Shown here piece by piece: positions 7,704 through 15,691 of a stretch of DNA of 64,000 nt. The stretch spans positions 620,001 to 684,000 of the forward strand of contig NZ_JAAIYA010000003.1 of NCBI RefSeq assembly GCF_010894405.1, written 5' to 3'. The translations under genes were made by a program, and so were the position numbers. Below the pieces are notes generated by a model. It ran no database searches, was not told where the DNA came from, and worked only from the letters and a program-made list of their open reading frames with translations. Position 1 is the first letter of the stretch. Each line of letters starts with the position of its first letter. The DNA comes from Pyxidicoccus caerfyrddinensis (lineage in GTDB: Bacteria > Myxococcota > Myxococcia > Myxococcales > Myxococcaceae).

Positions 7704-8717
7704 TCAATCGAGGAAGCGGCGCCACCAGCGCCTGACTTCCTCTTCCGTGTACCCCGTCCATGAGCGGGCCTGGCGGGGCTCGAACGCGTTCAGGCGTGAC
7801 TCCAATGCCCGAGCCAGCTCACGGTATGCGGGAAGGTCTTCGCCCCGGGCTAGGTCTCCTGCTTCGGGCCACGTGCCCAGCGCAACCACCGCTCGCTCGG
7901 TCTCCACCGGCTGCACGTGCGTACGTGACGAACCCAGCTGACCCCGCAGTGCCTCCACGCCACCCACCTCGGCCAGTACGGGAGGGCCCAGGAAGTTCAG
8001 CCAGTGCACGCCATCGACTCGCGTGCCCAGGTTCGACTCCACGCTGACTTGTGGCAGGTCCATCGCCGGGTATCGGAAGAGCGCCTCGCGAATCAGCGGC
8101 AGCGCGCGGCTCCTCCTCCCGTACAGCTCGAACGCCAGCCCGACATGCCCCGAGGAGAAGCTCAGCAACGAGGCCCACTCCATCGCGAGTTCCCGCACCC
8201 TGCCCGGGCCGTGTTCCTCCAGATACTCGCAGGGAAGGGTGGCGCTCAGCACGCTCATGCTTCCTGCTGGCGGAGTGCGCCATGGAAGGCGGGCCCGGTA
8301 GTTGAACGAGAATCCGTTGGGCTGGGGCTCCAGCCCGATGAGCAGGACGGACGTCTCGTTCTGCGTCTTGAGCTGGGTTCGGAGGAAGGGGGTGTCGTCC
8401 TCGCTCGCGAATTCGTCCATGAAGCGGTAGCCCTCGAAGGGGCGCAGCAGGCTCCGGACATGGGACCACCCTTCCTGGCCGAGCGGGAACCGCTCGCCCT
8501 CCAGGTCTTCGCCATGCGAGAGGATGCCCGGCGCCGCGCCTACGGCCTGGACGTAGAGGTCGAGCGCGCGGCGGACCTGGGGCGCCAGGTCGTGGTGGTC
8601 ATGCGGCATGTAGAACGCGAGCCGGACGACCTCCCGGACGAGCAGCCCCGCGCCGTCGGCCTCGGATGCATGGTGGCGGATTCGCGGGACGTGCTCGCCC
8701 ATGTTGGGGCCGCTCAT
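7704..8717 (-). CDS. DUF3396 (type VI immunity family) protein
   Basis: The protein has 337 residues. The family pattern is clear through its length: LAFYMPHDHHDLAPQVRRALDLY near residue 33, GFSFNYRARLPWRTPP, SATLPCEYLEEHG, LSFSSGHVGLAFELY, DGVHWLNFLGPPVL, and the end YTEEEVRRWWRRFLD. It lacks a signal peptide and is likely cytoplasmic. DUF3396 members are thought to be immunity proteins. It sits between a CPA2 antiporter gene, which it overlaps by four bases (ATGA), and the nuclease-like lipoprotein 24 bases downstream. The natural reading is an immunity gene for that lipoprotein. An internal ATG at 8702 is an alternative start. Confidence 0.8.
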   Translation of the reverse strand: MSGPNMGEHVPRIRHHASEADGAGLLVREVVRLAFYMPHDHHDLAPQVRRALDLYVQAVGAAPGILSHGEDLEGERFPLGQEGWSHVRSLLRPFEGYRFMDEFASEDDTPFLRTQLKTQNETSVLLIGLEPQPNGFSFNYRARLPWRTPPAGSMSVLSATLPCEYLEEHGPGRVRELAMEWASLLSFSSGHVGLAFELYGRRSRALPLIREALFRYPAMDLPQVSVESNLGTRVDGVHWLNFLGPPVLAEVGGVEALRGQLGSSRTHVQPVETERAVVALGTWPEAGDLARGEDLPAYRELARALESRLNAFEPRQARSWTGYTEEEVRRWWRRFLD

Positions 8718-10498
8718 GCGGACTTGGACTGCTCCTTGTCATCCTGCTCGAAGAGGCTCTCCAGCTCCTTGCGCGCCTTGGCGGCCATCTCGACGAGCTT
8801 CGCCTCGTCCGTGTGGAACTTCGCCGTCTCGCGCAGCAACTCCTCGTCGTGGTCCCTCAGTCGCTCCAGCGCGCGGTGGCTCTCCGAATAGGTGAGTCCC
8901 ATGACCATGAGCACGTCCTGCGCCATCTCCAGGCTGCCGGCGAACGTCTCGCGCATCACCCGCTGGATGCCCATGTCCAGCAGCCGGTATGCATGCACGC
9001 GGTTGCGCGCGCGGGCGAAGATGGTCAGGTGCGGGAAGTGCTCCTTCACCGCCTGTGCCGTGCGCACCGACGCCTCGATGTCGTCGATGGCGAGCACGAA
9101 CACCTTCGCCTTGTCCGCGCGCGCGGCCCGCAGCAGGTCCAGCCGTGACGCGTCGCCGTAGAAGATCTTGCTCCCGAAGCGCTTCATGAAGTCGATGTGC
9201 TCGGGGCTCGCGTCAATCGCCGTGAAGCCGATGCGCTTCACACGCAAGAGGCGGCCCACCACCTGACCCACGCGCCCGAAGCCGGCGATGATGACCGGGT
9301 TGTCCTCCTCGGGCGCCACGTCGAACTCGCGCGCCGCCGCCTTCTTCGCGAAGCGCGGCCGCAGCCACCGCTCGTGCGCGGCGTACAAGAGCGGCGTGGT
9401 CGCCATCGACAGGCCCACCACCACCACGAGCAGGTCCGCGAGCGCGCGGTCCATGACGCGGAAGGAGACGGCGAGCGCGAAGAGGACGAAGGCGAACTCG
9501 CCGCCCTGGGAGATGACGACGCCCAGGCTGAGCGCGGGCTCGTCCTGCTTCAGGCTGAAGCGGCCCAGCCCGTACAGCACCGCGCCCTTCACCACCACCA
9601 GCGCCACCACCAGCCCGCCCACCAGCAGCGGCTTCTCCACGATGAGCCCCAGGCTCACCGACATGCCCACCGCGATGAAGAACAGGCCCAGCAACAGGCC
9701 CTTGAAGGGCTCGATGTCCGCCTCCAGCTCGTGGCGGTACTCGGACTCGGCGAGCAGCACGCCGGCGAGGAACGCGCCCAGCGCCATGGACAGCCCCACC
9801 GCGCTGACCAGCGAAGCGGTGCCCACCACCATGAGCAGCGCGGTGGCGGTGAACAGCTCCTGGCTGTGGAAGGACGCCACCGCGCGGAACACCGGGCGCA
9901 TGAGGTAGCGGCCCGCCACCACCACGCCCACCAGCACACCCACGACCTTGAGGCCCGTGAGCCAGCCCGGCTCCGTGGAGACGCTGGCGCCGTCACCCAG
10001 CAGCGGCAGCAGCGCGAGCAGCGGAATCACCGCCAGGTCCTGGAAGAGGAGGATGCCGAAGGCCAGCCGCCCGTAGCCCGTGGTGAGCTGGTTGCGCTCG
10101 GCGAGGAGTTGGAGCGCGAAGGCGGTGGAGGACAGCGACAGGCCGAAGCCGGCGATGATGGCCGCGCCCGGCCTCAAGCCGAGGGCCATGGCCACGCCGG
10201 CCAGCACCGCGCCGGTGATGAGCACCTGGGCGCCGCCCATGCCGAACACCGAGCGGCGCAGCTCCCACAGGCGCGAGGGCCGCAGCTCCAGGCCGATGAC
10301 GAACAGCAGCAGCACCACGCCCAGCTCGGACACGTGGAGGATGTTCTCCACGTCGGTGACGAGCTTCGCGCCCCACGGTCCGATGACCGCGCCCGCCGTG
10401 AGGTAGCCCAGCACGGACCCCAGCCCGAGCTTCTTGAAGAGGGGCACCGCCACCACCGCCGCGGCGAGGAAGACCAGCGCCTGATGCAGGAAGGACAT
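8714..10498 (-). CDS. CPA2 cation:proton antiporter with TrkA-N domain
   Basis: The 594-residue membrane transporter has about 12-13 hydrophobic segments over residues 1-375, including the conserved LGYLTAGAVIGPWG, ELGVVLLLFVIGLEL and LSLSSTAFALQLL. A Rossmann TrkA-N domain follows (NPVIIAGFGRVGQVVGRLL, about 395-510) and a charged coiled tail ends it. This is the layout of KefB/KefC K+ efflux systems: K+ or Na+ leaves in exchange for H+, gated by nucleotide or thiol ligands at the Rossmann domain. Start ATG 10498 has AGGAAGGG upstream. Its stop overlaps the DUF3396 start, and a lone receiver gene lies 36 bases upstream. Ion preference cannot be read. Confidence 0.9.
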   Translation of the reverse strand: MSFLHQALVFLAAAVVAVPLFKKLGLGSVLGYLTAGAVIGPWGAKLVTDVENILHVSELGVVLLLFVIGLELRPSRLWELRRSVFGMGGAQVLITGAVLAGVAMALGLRPGAAIIAGFGLSLSSTAFALQLLAERNQLTTGYGRLAFGILLFQDLAVIPLLALLPLLGDGASVSTEPGWLTGLKVVGVLVGVVVAGRYLMRPVFRAVASFHSQELFTATALLMVVGTASLVSAVGLSMALGAFLAGVLLAESEYRHELEADIEPFKGLLLGLFFIAVGMSVSLGLIVEKPLLVGGLVVALVVVKGAVLYGLGRFSLKQDEPALSLGVVISQGGEFAFVLFALAVSFRVMDRALADLLVVVVGLSMATTPLLYAAHERWLRPRFAKKAAAREFDVAPEEDNPVIIAGFGRVGQVVGRLLRVKRIGFTAIDASPEHIDFMKRFGSKIFYGDASRLDLLRAARADKAKVFVLAIDDIEASVRTAQAVKEHFPHLTIFARARNRVHAYRLLDMGIQRVMRETFAGSLEMAQDVLMVMGLTYSESHRALERLRDHDEELLRETAKFHTDEAKLVEMAAKARKELESLFEQDDKEQSKSA

Positions 10499-10534
10499 GG
10501 CCCTTCCTCGCATGGACGGCGCGGCGGCGGCAAA

Positions 10535-10909
10535 TCAGGTGTGAGTGCAGAAGCGCGCCACCGCCTGGAGCAGGTGCGTCATCTCCACCGGCTTGCGCAA
10601 CAGCCCCACGGCGCCGTTGGGCAGCTCCGTGACGTGGCTGGCCGTCATGATGAGCACCGGCACCAGGGACTGGGCGCCGGTGATGCGCAGGCGCTCCAGG
10701 AACTCGTAGCCCGTCAGCACCGGCATCATCAAATCGAGCAGGACGAGACAGGGCTGGCGGAGGGTCGCCAGGACGTTGAGTCCTTCCTGACCGTTGCTGG
10801 CGCTGGAGACGGCGTAGCCCTCCAGCTCGAGCAGCTCGGCGACCGCTTCACGAATGTCCTGGTCATCCTCGACCACGAGGATGGAGTGCTGAGCGTGCTC
10901 GCGGCGCAT
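10535..10909 (-). CDS. Stand-alone response-regulator receiver
   Basis: This 124-residue single receiver domain has acidic pocket ED-D (14-16), phospho-acceptor D59 (LLDLMMP) and K106 (LLRKPVE). No output domain is present. It lies just upstream of the CPA2 antiporter on the same strand with a 36-base gap, and 105 bases downstream of the CPA1 antiporter's end in transcription order reversed. It could work in a phosphorelay; no dedicated kinase is adjacent. Confidence 0.85.
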   Translation of the reverse strand: MRREHAQHSILVVEDDQDIREAVAELLELEGYAVSSASNGQEGLNVLATLRQPCLVLLDLMMPVLTGYEFLERLRITGAQSLVPVLIMTASHVTELPNGAVGLLRKPVEMTHLLQAVARFCTHT

Positions 10910-11014
10910 GTTCCCACCCTAACCGGGCCGAGAGGTTGAGGCCTTGAATGTACCTCCATTCCGGGGGCTCTGTCCTGCGTAGCACCCTGGTCCTCCGGGC
11001 CCGAAGCGCAAGGG

Positions 11015-12496
11015 CTACTCGTCCTCTTGCTGGCCGAAGAGCAGGCGCAGCAGTGGCAGGTCCTCGGAGTGGCAGAAGACGTAGACGTGGTCTCCCGTCT
11101 GGAAGACGGTGTCGCCGCGGGGCGCCATCAGCTCCTGTCCGCGCACGAGCAGCATGGCGGCGGAGCCGGGAGGGAAGGGCAAATCGGAGATGCGCTCACC
11201 GGCCACGGCCGAGGCCGAGCCGATGTAGAAGGCGCTCAGCTCGCCATTGAGGAGCTGGGTGGAGGCAATCTCCAGCACGGCGGGGGGAGGCTCGGGCGCG
11301 TTGGAGGCCAGCCCCAGCCGGCGCGTCACCCAGGGCACGGTGGCGCCGGGGATGAGCCCGTTCACCACCACGATGAAGAAGACGATGGTGAAGACCTCGC
11401 GCGCGCCGTGCGTGCCGGATAGGACGGGGAAGGTGGCGAGGATGATGGGCACCGCGCCGCGCAGGCCCACCCAGCCGGTGAAGAGGATTTCCCGCGCGGG
11501 AAAGCGGAAGGGCCACAGGCACAGCAGCGCCGCCAGGGGGCGCGCGATGAAGGCGAGCACCAGCGCCAGCCCCAGTCCCTCCCACGCCACGTCGAGCAGC
11601 CGCCGGGGGAAGACGAGCAGCCCCAGCACGAGGAACATGCCCACCTGGGACAGCCACGCCAGCGCGTCGTGGATGCGCAAGAGGCCCGTGCGGTAGCGGA
11701 TGGTCTCATTGCCCAGGGCGATGCCCACGATGTACACGGCGAGGAAGCCGCTGCCGTGCAGGAGCGTGGGCAGGCCGTAGGCGAGCAGCGCGAGCGACAG
11801 CGTCATCACCGGGTAGAGGCCGGCGACGCGCAGGCGCAGGCGCTTGAGCAGCATCCGCCCCGCCCACCCGAGGCCCAGGCCGAGCCCCGCGCCCACCGCC
11901 ATCTGCACCACGGCCTCCCACAGCAATTCCCAGCCGGGGGGCTTGCCGCTCGCCACGCTGTGCGTGAGGGCGGTGGTGAGGATGACGGCCATGGGGTCAT
12001 TGAGGCCGGACTCCAGCTCCAGCGTGGTGCCCACGCGCCGCTTGAGGGTGAGGCCGCTGCCGCGCAGCACGGCGAAGACGGCGGCCGCGTCCGTGGAGGA
12101 GACGATGGCGCCGAGCAGCAGGGCCTCCGTCCACGCGAAGCCGAAGAGCAGGTGCGCGGCCGCGCCCACGATGGCCGCGGTGGCGACCACGCCCACCGTG
12201 GCCAGCACGGCCGCGGGGCGCAGCGCGTGCTGGATGGCGTGCAGCGGCGTGTTGAGGCCACCGTCGAAGAGGATGAGGACGAGCGCCACCGTGCCCAGCC
12301 GGAAGGCGAAGCCGTAGTCGCTGAACTCGATGCCGCCCGGGCCGTCGGTGCCGGCCGCCATGCCGACGCCGAGGAAGAGCAGCGCCACGGGGACGCCGAA
12401 GCGGCCCGTGGCCCGGCTGAACAGCACGCTCAGCGCCAGCAGGACGCCGCAGAGGGTCAACAAGAAGGCGGTGGGGAGCGGCTCCGCGCTGAGCAT
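11015..12496 (-). CDS. CPA1 potassium/proton antiporter (NhaP2/CvrA type)
   Basis: The 493-residue protein has about 12 membrane segments and a C-terminal TrkA-C domain (about 405-490: ISDLPFPPGSAAMLLVRGQELMAPRGDTVFQTGDHVYVFC). The CPA1 core motifs are present: ILFDGGLNT, GAIVSSTDAAAVF and LESGLNDPMAVIL, with the acidic residues expected for ion coupling. NhaP2-type proteins exchange K+ (or Na+) for H+ across the inner membrane. It is the second antiporter within 4 kb on this strand. The ATG at 12496 is used; the 327-base upstream region holds its promoter. Confidence 0.88.
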   Translation of the reverse strand: MLSAEPLPTAFLLTLCGVLLALSVLFSRATGRFGVPVALLFLGVGMAAGTDGPGGIEFSDYGFAFRLGTVALVLILFDGGLNTPLHAIQHALRPAAVLATVGVVATAAIVGAAAHLLFGFAWTEALLLGAIVSSTDAAAVFAVLRGSGLTLKRRVGTTLELESGLNDPMAVILTTALTHSVASGKPPGWELLWEAVVQMAVGAGLGLGLGWAGRMLLKRLRLRVAGLYPVMTLSLALLAYGLPTLLHGSGFLAVYIVGIALGNETIRYRTGLLRIHDALAWLSQVGMFLVLGLLVFPRRLLDVAWEGLGLALVLAFIARPLAALLCLWPFRFPAREILFTGWVGLRGAVPIILATFPVLSGTHGAREVFTIVFFIVVVNGLIPGATVPWVTRRLGLASNAPEPPPAVLEIASTQLLNGELSAFYIGSASAVAGERISDLPFPPGSAAMLLVRGQELMAPRGDTVFQTGDHVYVFCHSEDLPLLRLLFGQQEDE

Positions 12497-12823
12497 GACT
12501 GCGCGGGACTCTACCGGGCCCCGGCGCCGCGTCCTCCGGCTGTTACGGCTCCTTCCCGCGCAGTGTCCGCCACCACATGCGGAACAGGCCCGGGCCGTCG
12601 CCAGGACGCGCGGGCGGAGGACGGCAGTCGTGCGCGGGGTGTCAGGTGTTGAGTACCGGGCGACGGCGGCGCGGGGGCGGTGTCACGTGAGTGTTTCGTG
12701 AGTCACCGCGCGGACGGAGGCGGGCCGGCAAGGACCGCGTCGTTGGCGGCGCGGGGGAGTCAGCCGTGGGGGGCCGCGCGCGGACGGCGGTGCGGGCCGT
12801 GCCGGAGGCGAAGCCCGTGTGCC
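12497..12823. other. Intergenic region with CGTGAGT direct repeat
   Basis: No convincing gene lies here. It must hold the promoter of the CPA1 antiporter (reading left) and the end of the PAS/GAF kinase transcript. The direct repeat CGTGAGT occurs at 12686-12692 and 12697-12703, one DNA turn apart, which is the spacing of two-site activator or repressor boxes. No protein can be assigned to it. Confidence 0.4.
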
Positions 12824-14527
12824 TCAGTCGTGAGACACCGCGCGCGCGCCCGGCGTCGCCGACGCCATGACGGCGCCGGTGGAAGCGGGCAGCGTGAAGG
12901 TGAAGGTGCTGCCCTCGCCCAGGGTGCTCTGCGCCTGGATGGTGCCCCCGTGCGCCTCCACCAGGCCCTTGGCGATGGCGAGCCCCAGGCCGGTGCCCCG
13001 GCTGGCCGCGTCGCGCGCCTGCCAGTAGCGGTCGAAGATGTGCGGCAGTGCTTCGGGGGCGATGCCGGCGCCGGTGTCGCGCACGTGGAAGGCCACCGCG
13101 AGGCCCCGCGTCCGCGCACCCACCGCCAGCTCTCCGCCGGCCCCGGTGAACTTCACCGCGTTGCCGAGCAGGTTCCCCAGCACCTGGAGCACCCGCACCC
13201 GGTCGCACCGCGTGCGCACGTCGCCCGCGGGCAGCTCCACGTTCAGGTGCAGCCCCTTGGCCTCGGCCAGCGGGCGGATGGACTCCACCGCCTCGGTGAG
13301 GAGCGCCGCCACGGTGTGCTCGCCCAGCTCCAGCGGCAGCCCGCCCGCCTCCAGCCGGCCCCAGTCCAGCAGGTCCGAGATGAGCCGCGACATCCGCTCC
13401 GTCGCGTCCTGGATGCGCGTGGCCTGCTTCGCCACGCTCTCTCCACCGGGCTTGCTCCCCGCGCCGCGCAGGAGCAGCGCGGCGCCCAACTGCACCACGC
13501 CCAGCGGGTTCTTCAAGTCGTGCGAGACGACGGCCAGCAAATCCTCGCGAGCCCGGGCGGCGCGGCGGGACTCGCCCACCAGCCGCGCGTTGTCGATGGC
13601 GAGGCTGGCCCGCAGGCACAGGTCCTCCGCCAGCGCCAGGTCATCCGGCCCGTAGCGGCGCCCGGAGCCGGACGCCACGAAGGTGACGGCGCCCAGCGTG
13701 TGCCCGCGCGCGCGCAGCGGGACAATCATGTACGAGCGCGCCTGCAGGGCCCGTAGCAGCGCGGGGTGCGCGGGCTCGGCGGCGGCGGCGCGCAGCAGCG
13801 AGTCCGTCACCGCGGGCACCAGCTCCGACTCGCCGGTGCGCAGCACGCGCAGCAGGCCCACTGGCGCGTCGTCACGCAGCTCCGTGCGCGTGGGGAGCGA
13901 GCCCGCGCGCTCCTGCTGCATCGGGTCCAGGCACGCCGTCGCCATGCGCGACACCCACGGGCCCTGCTCCAGCGCGTCCACCAGGCACCAGTCCGCCAGG
14001 TCGGGCACGGCCAGGTGCGCCAGCAGCGTGTACATGCCCTGCGGGTCCGGCGGATGGGTGAACAGCGTCGTCATCGCCTGGTAGAGGAACGAGCGCCGCC
14101 GCTCGGCCTGCTCCACCTCCGAGCGCGCCGCCTGCTCCAACTCCAGCGCGCGCGAGTACACCGCCTCCGCTTCGATGAGGGGCCGCGCCGTCACCAGCAC
14201 GGTCGCCGCGCGCCCCCCTTCCGCAGGCAGCGGGGTGAGCACCAGCACATGCCGGCGCGGGCCCAGGTCCGTGGGCCAGGACAGCTCCATCGTGTCCGTG
14301 ACGCCGGTGCTCAGCACGCGGGCGCGCGCCGCCTCCAGCAGGGCCACGTCCTGCGCGGCCACGCCCAGCTCACCCCAGGACCTGCCCGTCAGCTCGGCGG
14401 GAGTGCGCTCCAGCGCTCGCGCGCCCGCGACGCTACAGGCGTGCACCCGCCCCAGGCCGTCCAGGACATAGGTGGGCTCGGGGAGGGCGGTGAAGGCGGC
14501 GGCGAGTGAGGGGGAGAGGGCTTCCAT
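12824..14527 (-). CDS. PAS-GAF sensor histidine kinase
   Basis: This 567-residue cytoplasmic kinase has a PAS-like N-terminus (about 10-120), a short coiled linker, a GAF-like domain (about 160-320: DLADWCLVDALEQGPW ... YMIVPLRARGHTLGAVTFV), HisKA with phospho-acceptor H336 (AVVSHDLKNPLG), and HATPase motifs NLLGNAVKFTG, DTGAGIAPEALPHIFDRYWQ and GTGLGLAIAKG. It lies 99 bases after the che operon's cheB on the same strand, so it may be transcribed with it. That would add a second kinase to the chemosensory pathway. No receiver is fused. Confidence 0.88.
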   Translation of the reverse strand: MEALSPSLAAAFTALPEPTYVLDGLGRVHACSVAGARALERTPAELTGRSWGELGVAAQDVALLEAARARVLSTGVTDTMELSWPTDLGPRRHVLVLTPLPAEGGRAATVLVTARPLIEAEAVYSRALELEQAARSEVEQAERRRSFLYQAMTTLFTHPPDPQGMYTLLAHLAVPDLADWCLVDALEQGPWVSRMATACLDPMQQERAGSLPTRTELRDDAPVGLLRVLRTGESELVPAVTDSLLRAAAAEPAHPALLRALQARSYMIVPLRARGHTLGAVTFVASGSGRRYGPDDLALAEDLCLRASLAIDNARLVGESRRAARAREDLLAVVSHDLKNPLGVVQLGAALLLRGAGSKPGGESVAKQATRIQDATERMSRLISDLLDWGRLEAGGLPLELGEHTVAALLTEAVESIRPLAEAKGLHLNVELPAGDVRTRCDRVRVLQVLGNLLGNAVKFTGAGGELAVGARTRGLAVAFHVRDTGAGIAPEALPHIFDRYWQARDAASRGTGLGLAIAKGLVEAHGGTIQAQSTLGEGSTFTFTLPASTGAVMASATPGARAVSHD

Positions 14528-14626
14528 GCGGAGCTGGGCGGGGCCCGCATGATGACACGCGGGGCGCGGCGGACCATTCCAGGAGGGCGGCCCGCCAGGG
14601 GAGTTTTCAGTAGCCGATATTGTGGT

Positions 14627-15691
14627 TCATGCAATGGAGCTACCGGCCCCCCGGACGCTCTGGAGGAGCCGTGCGGCGATGGAGGGCAGGGGCACCACCT
14701 CGTGCGCCAGGCCCGCGCCCACCACGACGCCCGGCATTCCGTAGACGACGGAGCTGGGCTCGTCCTGGGCCAGCACGTAGCCACCCGCCTCGCGCAGCTC
14801 GCGCACGCCCTCCAGCCCGTCCTGTCCCATGCCGGTGAGGACGACGGCGAGCGAGCGGGGGCCATGCGCGCGGGCCACCGAGCGGAACAGCCACGTGGCG
14901 GACGGCCGGAAGCCATGCACCGGCGCCCCACGGGACACCTCCGCGCGCCCCTCGCCGTAGAGGCCCAGGTGGCGATCATCTGGCGCGAGGTACACGTGGC
15001 CGGGCAAAAGCGCCTCGCCGTCCTCGGCCACCTTCACCGGCAGCGGACCAGCGGTGCCCAGCCAGGTGGCGAAGCCCTGGCTGAAGCCGAGGGCGATGTG
15101 CTGCACCACCAGCAGCGGCACGGGGAAGTCCGCGGGCAGCTCGGACAGCACCCGGTGGAGGGCGGCCGGGCCTCCGGTGGACGCGGCCAGCGCCACCACC
15201 GCCGGGCGCTGCACGACGGGCGTCGGCACGGGCACGAGCGGCGGCGACGGAGAGGCCGTGCGCTCCGGCCAGCGGCGCACCACCTTCACCTCCGCCATGG
15301 CCTTGAGCGTGTCGCGCAGGCGGCGGCTCTCCGCGTCGAAGTCGGGCGACTCCGGGCCCACCGGCTTCTGGAGCACCGCGAGCGCTCCGGCGCGCAGCGC
15401 GGCCATGGACGTCTGGATGTCGCGCTCCACCAGGGTGGACACGACGACGACGGGCGTGGGCACCTCCGTCATGATGCGGCGGGTGGCGTCCAGGCCGTCC
15501 ATGCGCGGCATCTGGATGTCCATCGTCACCAGGTCCGGCCGCAGCCGCTGCACCAGCTCCACCGCCTCCACGCCGTCCTTCGCCTCGCCCGCCACCGCCA
15601 GGGCGGGGTCGGCGCGCAGGATTTCCACCAGCAGGCGCCGGGCGGTGGGCGAGTCCTCGGCCACCACGATTCGCAACGGGTCGGTCCTCAT
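14627..15691 (-). CDS. cheB: Chemotaxis response regulator/methylesterase CheB
   Basis: A full-length 354-residue CheB. The receiver has D58 (TMDIQMPRMDG) and K109 (LQKP). The C-terminal esterase has catalytic S171 (AASTGG), H198 (VQHIALGFSQGF) and D291 (LTGMGQDG). It removes methyl groups from receptor glutamates when phosphorylated by CheA. The ATG at 15691 overlaps the cheA stop by four bases (ATGA). It is the last core gene of the overlapping cheW-cheR-cheW-mcp-cheA-cheB operon. Confidence 0.95.
   Translation of the reverse strand: MRTDPLRIVVAEDSPTARRLLVEILRADPALAVAGEAKDGVEAVELVQRLRPDLVTMDIQMPRMDGLDATRRIMTEVPTPVVVVSTLVERDIQTSMAALRAGALAVLQKPVGPESPDFDAESRRLRDTLKAMAEVKVVRRWPERTASPSPPLVPVPTPVVQRPAVVALAASTGGPAALHRVLSELPADFPVPLLVVQHIALGFSQGFATWLGTAGPLPVKVAEDGEALLPGHVYLAPDDRHLGLYGEGRAEVSRGAPVHGFRPSATWLFRSVARAHGPRSLAVVLTGMGQDGLEGVRELREAGGYVLAQDEPSSVVYGMPGVVVGAGLAHEVVPLPSIAARLLQSVRGAGSSIA

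Noticed and set aside
9197..10939. 580-codon His/Gln-rich frame opposite the CPA2 antiporter
   Set aside because: Antisense composition artefact; the antiporter frame has clear motifs.
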